This document shows positions 55,430 through 64,000 of a stretch of DNA of 64,000 nucleotides, piece by piece (the first letter of the stretch is position 1; every line of letters begins with the position of its first letter). The notes under the pieces are model-generated. The model saw only the letters and a list, made by a program, of their open reading frames with translations. It was not told the origin of the DNA and made no database searches. The stretch spans positions 2,815,701-2,879,700 of the forward strand of contig OZ024828.1 in NCBI GenBank assembly GCA_964016985.1, in the 5' to 3' direction. Source of the DNA: Anodontia alba (taxonomy: Eukaryota; Mollusca; Bivalvia; Lucinida; Lucinidae). A program made the translations under genes and the position numbers.

Positions 55430-55520
55430 TTAAACCTGCCGGACACATGGAAAATAGTCTAAACCCTGACCTGACGCCGTGACGGCGTCTGATCTTGGTC
55501 TACCACTATTTTCTAAGGCC
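55430..55520. mobile_element. D-type hairpin remnant
   Basis: GTCTAAACCCTGACCTGACGCC and GGCGTCTGATCTTGGTCTACC form the D core; ends not recognisable. Confidence 0.5.
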
Positions 55521-55671
55521 TATCCCTCCGAAATATAAATGAAGTTTATCCAGGAAAGGCCACAATCATGAAGCAAAGCTTTCCTGAGGCACCGAAAGAA
55601 CAAGTGATGAGTAACAAATAATGACAATATATAACAGCACAGTTGCAAGAACCATCATACAGACAAGCAAG

Positions 55672-55961
55672 CATAACGGAAACATACCTACATAATTTTG
55701 ATACCCTTAAACCCAACTTTTGTATACTAAAACTGAGGTTTACAGGGGTATAAGTTATTTTTCTTATTTTTGCTAAAAAACATAGATTGTAGATACTCGT
55801 TAGAACCGTATCTATATTTTGAGCAGAAATGTGAAAAATATCAGAGATTTTTTTTTTTTTTTTTTTTTTTGTTTGTTTGTTTTTGGGAGGGGGTATCTGA
55901 AAATTTTCAGATTTTTGGAGTGAATTTTTCTATATATTTGAATAGGCACGTTTTCGTAATG
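55672..55961 (+). mobile_element. HP-A MITE copy 23, hairpin centre deleted
   Basis: Left arm stops at CGTTAGAACCG and jumps to TATCTATATTTTGAGC, deleting the hairpin tip and most of the right arm. A T run (55848-55870) and a G-rich patch expand the right half. Ends CATAACGGAAAC and TTTTCGTAATG. Confidence 0.88.
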
Positions 55962-55964
55962 GAA

Positions 55965-56700
55965 TTGCATCAGAGGATTCGCCTTAGAACAGGCAGCAGA
56001 AATAACTAGTGGGATGGGGGCTGAAACAAGATTGCTTATTACAACGCGCGCAGGTTTCCTTAATGTATACTCCTCACACATCTTTTTAAGGACTGTATAG
56101 ACCATTTTCTGGCCTTCCTCATACGTATGTTCTGTATCTTGACATAAAAGTTGTTTTTCCTTTTACGGGTTGTGCCATGCGAAAACGTGACTTTGGGCAC
56201 ATGCGGAAAGCGACTGTCCAAATCAGCCTGCGTAGAATGTATGAATTGAAATCAAAGGCCCGACTAATACTTTGTGCAGAATGATCTGAATCTACACATT
56301 TTATGCATGTTACAGGATTCTTTTACGCTTGACGCGGCCCATAGTATATGTCGCATCCTTTCGTAGGCACAATTAACAAAAAAAATATCTTTTTTTCCGT
56401 TACCCAGGTTAAAAAAAATAACCATGAACTAATTAGATCATTATTAAAGATATATAAGAATATGTGTATAGCATATGGGTATGATGATGCAAATCTGATC
56501 TCATGAACAAAACCTCTAAGGCCTATACTGTAACCAGAAGTAAATGACATTTACTTACCAGTTAAATACGATTTCCCCTGTGCTTTGTACAGGACAATTA
56601 CATTTTTTTTTATTTTAGAGAATAGGTCACATCAGACACAAGTAGTCGGAGAGAAAAATGCTGTTTTGTATTGACGTGTTACACAATATCAGAAAGAAAT
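55965..56700. other. No gene recognised
   Basis: A K/L-like line near 55985-56030 (CCTTAGAACAGGCAGCAG) and an H/I-like fragment near 56190-56300. Otherwise unplaced. Confidence 0.4.
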
Positions 56701-56701
56701 A

Positions 56702-57585
56702 CATTACGAAAACACGACTATTCAAATATACTGAAAATTTTACCACCAAAAAATGAAAATTTTCAGCTAAAAAACAATCGGATATTTTTCATATTCAGCT
56801 CAAAACATAGATTGTTGGTTAGAACCGCCTAGGCAAGGCTGTTATAAGGAGTACCCACAATCTATGTTTTTGAGCAGAAATATGAGAAATAATGCATACC
56901 CCTGTAAACACCAGTTTTACTATATAAAAGGAGGTCTATCTATCTATCTATTTAGATTTTTAACGCTACCAGGCAACTGAGTCACATAGAGGCAGCGCCA
57001 GAAAAATCTGGATTAGTTTACCCTTGACCTTGGCTTGAAACGGTGTCCACGCATAATTCATGCGTAAACAACCTCGCCTGATCGAACCATAAGCATAAAG
57101 GTCACGGTCTGTAAGTTTCAGAATTGAAAATTCGACCAAAATAAAAGAGCTTCAATACGTGTGTATTACCAATGCACAATGTAATATCACACTTGCTCAG
57201 TCGTGCTACCACACCGGGAGGGAAGTAAAAGGAAACCGAAAAGAACCACCAACCTTTTATCCGGTATGGGCATCCTCTTCCTTGTACCACCAGCAGCAAG
57301 CATACTCTTTTTCTTTCTTCGACCCCCTACGGCTCTTCTTAGGGTCATCCAGCCATGGATCTTTCAGAGACACGGTTAGTTATCGTTTGTTGATTCTTGT
57401 CTCCTACATCGGCCCGCTGGGCGCCAGCGAGTCCATGGCTGATTTGTCGGTGTTTTTCTCCGTCGATATCTTGGTCACCAAAGACGTTGCCGCCACCACA
57501 CCAACTACGAGGTGTACCGTCCGAGATTTCGTGGTGTAAAAGTGAGGTTTAAGGGGTTCAACATTATATAGGTATTTTTGTGATG
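56702..57585 (-). mobile_element. HP-A MITE copy 24, split by a 606-bp insert
   Basis: Left part 56702-56930 (CATTACGAAAAC...TACTATATAAAAG) and right part 57537-57585 (TAAAAGTGAGGTTTAAGG...TTTTTGTGATG) together make a normal HP-A. Between them is a foreign segment. TAAAAG occurs on both sides of it. Confidence 0.9.
56931..57536 (-). mobile_element. Retroposed insert with (TAGA)n tail
   Basis: Read on the minus strand it ends AAATAGATAGATAGATAG, a short tandem-repeat tail typical of CR1/L2-type and some other non-LTR elements, and it is GC-richer than its surroundings. The duplication TAAAAG (56925-56930 and 57537-57542) brackets it; a longer imperfect TAAAAG-GAGGT version is possible. A 126-codon plus-strand frame inside shows no known domain. 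Probably the 3' end of a LINE or a SINE; not identified. Confidence 0.65.
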
Positions 57586-57689
57586 TAAGTTAAAACTTGA
57601 TTGATAGGGAACTCGACAGCTAGGTGTTTGCTGCCTCGGAGCGGAAAGAATTAGACACATATTTCGTTATTTCTGCTGTATTGGTATAC

Positions 57690-57885
57690 CTTAGCCTTTT
57701 CAACCCTTAGTTTGTGAGCTGAAATCTTCCATTTTTGGATTTCGGTATGCTCATTATTTAAAATAGGGCGCTAACAGAATGTCAAACAGTGTAGATTCTG
57801 TTCAGTTACGAGCCGTCTCGTCTGAATCTGCACTGTTTGCAAAGAATGTATTTTGGTCTGCATAGATTAAAGGATTAATCTGGAC
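57690..57885. mobile_element. G-family MITE copy 2
   Basis: TTTTCAACCCTTAGTTTGTG at the left, AAAGGATTAAT at the right. Hairpin AACAGTGTAGATTCTG...GAATCTGCACTGTTTGC with GAGCCGTCTCGTC at the tip. Confidence 0.65.
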
Positions 57886-57959
57886 TTTTTGCTTACCCTT
57901 TTTAAGGGTAAGATGCTTTTTGTAGTTAGATAAAAAGTAAATAAATGCACTGAGGAACT

Positions 57960-58474
57960 GATAAAATCAGATCGACATAAAGCGCTCAACACCAAAGGGC
58001 AAATCCGACAAATACAATTTAGCAGTCACAAAATGAACAGATAGCAAGCAGAGACTTTTCACTGACCGTTCCAATGCGGTTCTTCTGTATATAGTTCGTC
58101 TTGAATGTGTGTGTCGCTTACATCTTTTTGTTTTGGATAGCCATTTGGCCACTTTGTGGGAAAGTAAATGTTCGTTCGGCTTTCTGCTGGTGATGTTTCC
58201 ATTAGGGTCTAGTTATTTCATGTTTGTGTTTCTTTCCCTTTGATGTCTCTGATGGGAGGTGTGGGATAATTGTATAGATTCCTGATCATTGCCTTCCCTT
58301 CTATTTGGCAACTCTTTCCCTAAAAAGTGGCAACTCTGTTACCCAAACTTAACTGTATATATCTTAAACATATATAATTGTTAGAAGAAAAAAACATAAG
58401 AAAGTGAAACAGTACATAACAATTAACAAAAATACCACAATGAAAGTGCCGCTTTGGAACGGTCAGTAAAGCAT
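57960..58474 (-). mobile_element. K element, short form carrying K2
   Basis: Inverted boundary motifs CACTGACCGTTCCAATGCGG (58061) and CCGCTTTGGAACGGTCAGTA (58448). Interior is the K2 segment (GTCTCTGATGGGAGGTGTGG), inverted relative to 47940, then the terminal block shared with 9950-10290. Confidence 0.72.
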
Positions 58475-58677
58475 GCTAATAAAAGAACATTCTTTGTTTA
58501 AAACTTTGATTTAATTTAAGAGCCACTATAATCAATGGACTGACCTTTATTCTAGGGATTTTAGACTTTAAAAGCAATAAAATACAACTAAAAATGACCA
58601 ATTTACATAACTGCAGTGCTTTGGCTTGGAGTGTCCGTTTTCAGTTAATTTATGCTGTAGCAGGTATACGATCTATT

Positions 58678-58795
58678 TGTATTACCTTGCGATACAAGCC
58701 GACTTTTAAAGCCACGCGGTAGAGTGCTGGCCTGTCATGAAGGTAACCCTAGATCAATCCCCGGCCGCTGGCGATCTGGGTTCGATCTACGGTCT
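58678..58795 (+). mobile_element. tRNA-derived SINE-like segment, copy a
   Basis: GCGGTAGAGTGCTGG (A-box-like), CTGTCATGAAGG (anticodon-arm-like) and GATCAATCCCC (B-box-like) at near-tRNA spacing. Shares about 65 bp with 59388-59455. No tail identified. Confidence 0.45.
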
Positions 58796-58950
58796 AGGAA
58801 AAAGTTATAAAACTTTTTTCCCACCTAACATGACCAATAGAGACTCGGAGTACATCCGTGTGCAGGGAGATTTTTTGAAAACGGAATGGAGATTCGAAAA
58901 CGACTCTATAATTAGTGGAAGGAATGACTATATTATAGCAATAGTATATA

Positions 58951-59375
58951 CAGTCAAACTTCGATGGCTTGAACCTCTTTGGGACCATGAAAATTTGTTC
59001 GATATATGGGTAGTTCGAGCCATTGAGGGTTAATCCTGGCGCTAGGTCAAGAAGCAAATGGTGAATAATTAAGGGAAATCTTTTTGATCTTCTATATAAT
59101 AATTGTATGTTGAGTATACTCATTAGAATTGCCTCGGTGATGCTATTCTAATGAGTACACCCGACATACAATTTCATAAAATGTTGAGTGTACTCATTAG
59201 AATCGCCTCGATGAGGCGATTCTAATGAGTACACCCAACATACCATTTCATGATAAAATGACAAAATCTCCCCAAATATTTGTTCTCTTGGAAAAAGTTC
59301 CTAGGGACTCAAAAACGAGTTTGAATTAGCCATGGTAAACGAGCCATCGGTATTCGAACTATCGAGGTTCTACTG
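58951..59375 (-). mobile_element. HP-M MITE copy 4, complete, doubled hairpin
   Basis: 425 bp with CAGTCAAACTTCGATGGC and TATCGAGGTTCTACTG ends and TA on both sides (58949-58950, 59376-59377). Two successive hairpins, about 59105-59167 and 59181-59250, both of the GAATCGCCTCG type; the second is perfect (GCCTCGATGAGGC). Confidence 0.88.
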
Positions 59376-59387
59376 TAGTACACTTGT

Positions 59388-59480
59388 ACTACCTTGTGAT
59401 ACAAACCAACTTTTATAGCAACGGTATAGAGTCTCGGCCTGTTATGCAGGCGGTCCGTGTTCGATATCCCCACACAAAAG
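59388..59480 (+). mobile_element. tRNA-derived SINE-like segment, copy b
   Basis: ACGGTATAGAGTCTCGGCC, CTGTTATGCAGGC and GTGTTCGATATCCCC in tRNA order, about 80% similar to copy a on the other side of HP-M copy 4. Confidence 0.45.
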
Positions 59481-59579
59481 CAAAGTGAGAAGATTTAGAT
59501 GAAACATTATTGATAAAACTACTATGTTTGCAAAATTTACAAGTGGTTTCAAATGTTTTCAAACCAAATAAACACAGTG

Positions 59580-59670
59580 TAGACGTAGTATCGATCCGAC
59601 GTCACCACGACGGAAAGTCGTCGTGGCGCCGTCGTAATGTCGTAATTACGATGTAGAGTGTCTGCTGGTA
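59580..59670. mobile_element. Degenerate B-like palindrome
   Basis: GACGTCACCACGACG and CGTCGTGGCGCCGTC form the core; the right end GTGTCTGCTGG resembles the B terminus, the left end is decayed. Confidence 0.5.
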
Positions 59671-59922
59671 TATAATTTGTTGTCCAACACTTATCTAACA
59701 TTGGAACAAATACTTTACTTGTAAAAGTGAATTAAATATTACTTATACCTTGGCCTTGGTAGGCCATATTTTATCTAGTATTATTGATTTTTTCCCGATT
59801 TTTCCACGAAAACATGTATTTTGTGGATAATGTAATTATTATGTTTTGAAAAAATAACAAAACAAATATTTTTCCTGCACACCGGATAAGAAAATCCTTG
59901 ATTTAACCCTGGGATAGAAATT

Positions 59923-60018
59923 TGTGAGGGGTAGATAGAAAAATCCGTCCTTCGCGATCACTGTCTGGCATATGCCAGACAGTGATCCTCGGGACAGATC
60001 TTTCTATCTACCCCTCAC
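59923..60018. repeat. S palindrome, 96 bp
   Basis: TGTGAGGGGTAGATAGAAA pairs with TTTCTATCTACCCCTCACA, and GATCACTGTCTGGCATATGC with its complement, with short unpaired stretches between. Likely a foldback MITE; single copy seen. Confidence 0.8.
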
Positions 60019-60122
60019 ACCCATGATATAATCTTGATAACCCTTTTATGTAGAGCTATATACATCCTGGCATTTTGGCCATGTGATACGGGAATTAAGA
60101 ATTATTTTCGTTATGAAGCACA

Positions 60123-60386
60123 TTAACCCATTATGCCGAGTGGACTCTTCTACCTTAACCATTTGGACATGTCCCTTTTATATAAAATGGGTGTCTGGTA
60201 GGTTTTTATTATTATTACGTTTTATAGCACTACGTTTTTATTATTACTACATTTTATAGCAATTCCTGTAGTCAATGTAAACAGTGAAGACCCGGATCAG
60301 ATGCCGCGTTCTGCGGCGTATGATCTGGGTCTACACTGTTTGCAATGTCCTTTTTATGAATGAGACGCTAGGCATAAATGGATTAA
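60123..60386. mobile_element. D-family TTAA MITE copy 4
   Basis: 264 bp, TTAA both ends. TTAACCCATTATGCCGAG and TAGGCATAAATGGATTAA. Hairpin GATCAGATGCCGCGTTCTGC. Internal duplication of a TTTTATAGCA-type segment explains the extra length. Confidence 0.88.
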
Positions 60387-60389
60387 GAC

Positions 60390-60743
60390 ATTATTTATGC
60401 GGTAAACAAAGGTTGCCAGAAACAATAAACTGCTGCACATTTCGGAAAATTTGCTTTATAATGAGAACCCCTCCCCCTGTGATCGCTACTTACTATTAAT
60501 ATAAGGGAGTACATATAACATAGACGTGTTAGCGTAATATACTCGGTAACGTCATACTGTTCTGCATGGACTATTCATTTTGGCATGTGTGAAAACCGCA
60601 GCCACAGCCGAGCAGAAAATCAAATTAAGACACAGATGTTATTTTGTTACAAACGTCCTGCCAATCATCGTTAAGCTGATAAAACAAGCTTGATAAACAG
60701 GCTACTTTAAGAATAAATTTGATTAGGCTCGGGGTCAGCAAAA

Positions 60744-60785
<42 letters not shown>

Positions 60786-61130
60786 AAGAAAAGGAAAGAA
60801 AAAGGCTCATTTGACCAGAGAAAATCAGAATCTCACAGCGAATACATAATCTACGTCATGCAAAAGATGGGCTATACGCGTGCATTAATCTATAACAGAA
60901 CGAATGGTTAAAGAGAAATGGCTGCAAAGTTAACGACTTAGAAAGTCAACCGTGCAACTGTTGGGAAATGGCTATACGCTTGCATTATGGCTGCCCAACA
61001 GAAGCTCTTAATCATGATATAGTTTCAGCTATATATAATTGTAGGGTCTTGGGTCGTCAGTGGAACAAAAGAGAAATGACGTATCAACTAACTTCTAAAC
61101 AACATCTTGAAAAATAAATAGTGCTAGTAA
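60390..61130. other. No gene; 37-bp poly(A) at 60747-60783
   Basis: Short duplicated phrase ATGGGCTATACG/AAATGGCTATACGC near 60868 and 60966. No gene recognised. Confidence 0.4.
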
Positions 61131-61513
61131 GAATCTTTCTCTGACTACGGGTTTGTACTACAAACCCGTATATTTTTGTTTGTGTTGAGGTTTTACGGCC
61201 CAGTCAACCCAATGGGGTCATGTCGAGCGCTTTCAGTTTACCTAACCACACGTTTACTGGGCAGGCTTAGTCCTCTAAGCTGTTAACCAGTATTGTGCAC
61301 ATTCTTTCGCCAGAAACTGACAACTGCCCTTCTTGAATCAGCGGAAGGGAGAGAATGACTGTAGAAAATATTTCATGATCAATGTCCACGAAAGAATGTT
61401 GCCCACCTCGGCGGGAGTTGAACCCGCGACCTCCTGGTCTCCAGTCGGACGGCGCATCCAACTGAGCCACCGAGGCCGGCACAAACCCGTATATAGTCAG
61501 ATATAAAGATTCC
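61131..61513. repeat. Palindrome interrupted by a SINE
   Basis: Left arm 61131-61157 (GAATCTTTCTCTGACTACGG..) pairs with 61161-61173 plus 61495-61513 (..CCCGTATATAGTCAG, AAAGATTC). The SINE at 61174-61480 sits in the right arm. Confidence 0.7.
61174..61480 (-). mobile_element. tRNA-derived SINE, complete copy
   Basis: Reverse-orientation full copy. B box GGGTTCAACTCC and A box GGCTCAGTTGG on the minus strand, body GAAAGAATGTGCACAATAC, tail of CAACACAAACAAA type. Flanked by an exact 14-bp duplication ACAAACCCGTATAT at 61160-61173 and 61481-61494. Confidence 0.94.
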
Positions 61514-61519
61514 TACAAG

Positions 61520-62140
61520 CCGACCCGCGGTAAGCCCAACCAACTGGAAAAGTATGTGTTTATCGGTAAGATTTGTTACATATTTCCTTCTGTTTTGGTA
61601 TGAGACATGCTAGCTGTCTCTCTATAAATGTAGCAACCAAACTTTGATCTTTATTCTATCTTATATATATTTAACTGCCATTGCACTAGTACTGTTTTCT
61701 TGAAACCAACACAAATCAGCTTCAACCAAAGGACATTAAACGGTGTAATAAAGTGACATTCTTTAGTCTGTTTATTAGAAACATCGACATTACCTTCATG
61801 ACGTAACGATAACAGAATATTTTGTGTGACATTCGTAAAGCGAGGAAGCATCCTAAAACATTAGCTCATATAATATAAAATAATGCGTCAGTTACTGTTA
61901 TAATATATCATCGCACTGTAAATCTATATATATTATAACTGAACAATTGCTATATGTCACTGCTAGTTATACAGTAAAAATATCAGTCGATATATAGGCA
62001 TAGGATCTAATGTAAATGTAAATGTTGTGCGAAAGACTTCATGATTTGTTTTAACACAATCAAGGTATAACAATTTTTTTTGGCCCTGTTTAACTGCAAA
62101 CCGTTCAGGTGAAGACTAAATGAAGTCATTGCCTATATTT
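61520..62140. other. No recognised feature
   Basis: AT-rich DNA, no gene seen. Confidence 0.4.
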
Positions 62141-62141
62141 G

Positions 62142-62142
<1 letters not shown>

Positions 62143-62180
<38 letters not shown>
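62143..62180. repeat. (CA)n microsatellite
   Basis: About 19 CA units, immediately upstream of a SINE. Confidence 0.95.
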
Positions 62181-62183
<3 letters not shown>

Positions 62184-62198
62184 TGCACACACAAATGC

Positions 62199-62502
62199 CG
62201 GCCTCGGTGGCTCAGTTGGATGCGCCGTCCGACTGGAGACCAGCAGGTCGCGGGTTCAACCCCCGCCGAGGTCGGCAACATTCTTTCGTGGAGATTGATC
62301 ATGAAATATTTGCTACGGTCATTCTCTCCCTTCCGCTGATTCAAGAAGGGCAGTTGTCAGTTTCTGGCGAAAGACTGTGCACAATACTGGTTAACCGCTT
62401 AGAGGACTAAGCCTGCCCAGTAAATGTGTGGTTAGGTAAACTGACCGCGCTCGATATGACCCTGTCGGGTTGACTGGGCCGTAAAACCTCAACAGAAACA
62501 AA
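62199..62502 (+). mobile_element. tRNA-derived SINE, complete copy
   Basis: Same structure as 1753-2056 with a fuller tRNA part (GGGTTCAACCCCCGCC, GAGGTCGGC). Exact 14-bp duplication GCACACACAAATGC at 62185-62198 and 62503-62516; the target is the edge of a CA microsatellite. Confidence 0.94.
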
Positions 62503-62885
62503 GCACACACAAATGCTTACGTGCAGAATAAAATCTAGCAGGGATTCTAGCTTACACCGTAGACAGCTTCGAAATAGCGATTTGTCCTATTCTCAAGTCT
62601 AACAGCAGAGAGAATACAAACATTGACATTGATAAATTTCCCTTGTTTGCTTGTCTTTATTTTCTGATAAAATCACTTAAATCCTCATTTTAATGATCAT
62701 CTGCTTCAGGATTTAATCCTTCATATCTCCTGCGTGAATTCCGCATCACTTCAACTAATTACTGGTTATTTCGGATCGAAGTGTGACGTTTTCAAACGTC
62801 AGACACATTTTAAGATTTTAAAAATATACGAGTACTTCTTTCTTGAGAAACCAAAGAAACATGAATATGGGAGGTTTATTATTTA

Positions 62886-63093
62886 AACAGCAACGTGAGG
62901 AAAGGTACCTTCTGACATGTGCCTCCGTGCAGTCTGATCAGATCCTTCGTTCATAACATGATGAAACATTGCATTCTTATCTTGGTTATCAATATGCGAC
63001 CAGTGAGGATTCTGATCAGCCTGCGCAAATGCGCAGGCTGATCTGTATCCTCGCTGGGCGCTCATGTCCGAAGGAACGATTTCTGACGTCGCG
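62886..63093. mobile_element. I-family MITE copy 1
   Basis: Ends AGCAACGTGAGGAAAGG and TTTCTGACGTCGCGGCT, then TACCTTCTGACATGTGC and GCTCATGTCCGAAGGAA. Core hairpin near 63011-63045: GATCAGCCTGCGCAAATGCG. 208 bp. Confidence 0.82.
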
Positions 63094-63099
63094 GCTTGT

Positions 63100-64000
63100 G
63101 CAGATGTATTGTTTTTTTTACTCTGACAGACAAATGCTGCAACATGTGGATAAAAGTCAGTGCCCATTCGCAGACCTTGTTTACTGGAATCTACAGCATG
63201 TACATAATCACTGAAAACTGTAGCTTTTTCAGGAGCTGAAAATATAATTAGAAGTTACTTAATGCTCGTCGAGTTTAAAATACAGGAACAATTTCCCGAG
63301 AGAAATGAAAACCCGATAAACAAATGAGAGTTAGAACGAGTTTGTTGACACGATTTACAAGCCTCGAGTGACAAAGTTCCTGCATTTAAACTAAAATTGT
63401 ATTACCTTACGTATTATATAGCAATACGAGAAATGACTTATCGTGTGAAATTAAACTGATCAAAGGAAATATTGACCATTCAAAACACCTCCAAAGTGGA
63501 TTCTATACACTTTTAGAAATTCTATTTTCCAATCTCCTATGAAAGCAGTGTGATTGCATTCTACCGTTTAATCATGTAAATTATTAAGAAATATAAATAC
63601 AAATAACATAGCGTCATTGCTTCAGATCACCTGCCCATAACAAATACAAGTGGATTACACTCATTTAATATTACATCGAAATGCTAATACATATTACTAT
63701 AAACTACCATATACTACTCAACGGTACTGTAGTCACCCAAGTTATGTATTATATAATAGACACCCTCAGATATAGGCAACTACATATAGCTTATCAATGC
63801 AAATTTGAATGTAATATTATACCGATCCACAGAAAGCAACTGTTTTCTGAAATTATTAAATTTGATTAATGTGTGAGAATTATTACCGGGAGTTGCATTC
63901 TATAATACTTTAATGGGCATTAAAAACCTTCGGTTTAACACTGCTGTCATCTTTAGAAACTATCGTAGAATTTGACATCAGAATTGGATAGTTGGCTAAT
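63100..64000. other. No recognised feature to the window end
   Basis: AT-rich DNA; no MITE, RT or gene recognised. Confidence 0.4.

Noticed and set aside
57159..57539. 126-codon frame in the insert
   Set aside because: It lies on the strand opposite to the inferred direction of the retroposed insert and runs exactly to its edge; no domain.

Overview
The window is repeat-dense, AT-rich animal DNA and I find no confident host protein-coding gene in it. It has no bacterial gene packing, no long host ORFs, many long poly(A)/poly(T) runs and CA microsatellites, RNA-polymerase-III-type SINEs with target-site duplications, miniature inverted-repeat transposons (MITEs) in many copies, a Tc1/mariner relic and several reverse-transcriptase relics. 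The style fits a marine invertebrate, most likely a bivalve mollusc; that assignment rests on general resemblance and is not proven. The only long intact frame is a 328-codon reverse-transcriptase fragment (52651-53637, minus). One short cysteine-rich frame (40365-40574) is the best candidate for a host exon.

The commonest feature is a roughly 280-bp MITE, here called HP-A, with 24 full or partial copies in both orientations. It has termini like CATTACGAAAAC/CATCACGAAAAC and a long central hairpin whose tip reads GTTAGAACCGCCTCG and its complement. HP-A sits among other families: HP-M (CAGT...ACTG ends, TA flanks, pogo/Tigger-like), N (same ends, different interior), D, F and G (TTAA or TTAA-like flanks, piggyBac-like), B (CCCAGY termini with 2-bp duplications), C (about 65-bp TIRs), E (GGCCCAGTTG ends), H and I (GATCAGCCTGCGC cores), J (foldback arms of about 20-bp GGTCAACTCG repeats), R, Q, and a large composite repeat K.

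Layout: 1-6.7 kb holds HP-A copies, a tRNA-derived SINE and a three-level nest of elements (3007-4415). 6.7-13 kb has H, K, B and D elements and an RT relic split by HP-A. 13.2-18 kb is an HP-A cluster of six copies, plus another RT relic and B, R and F elements. 18-24.1 kb has I-like, 145-bp tandem, M, B and HP-A elements, and a 54-bp satellite of about 25 units. 24-36 kb is K, Q, HP-A, an RT relic inside an HP-M element, and a foldback. 36-50 kb has D, F, G, H, I, N, C, Q and K copies. 50-56 kb has an HP-A copy, the RT frame, a Tc1 transposase relic and half an HP-M. 56-64 kb has a split HP-A, a K element, an HP-M with a doubled hairpin, a D element, SINEs and an I element.

The most notable observation is that unrelated MITE families share their central hairpins: HP-A with HP-M; D with F and G; H with I. 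The palindromic core looks like an exchangeable cassette with independent termini. Several nested insertions with datable order, and a paralogous site that reads as an empty target, allow the element boundaries to be worked out.
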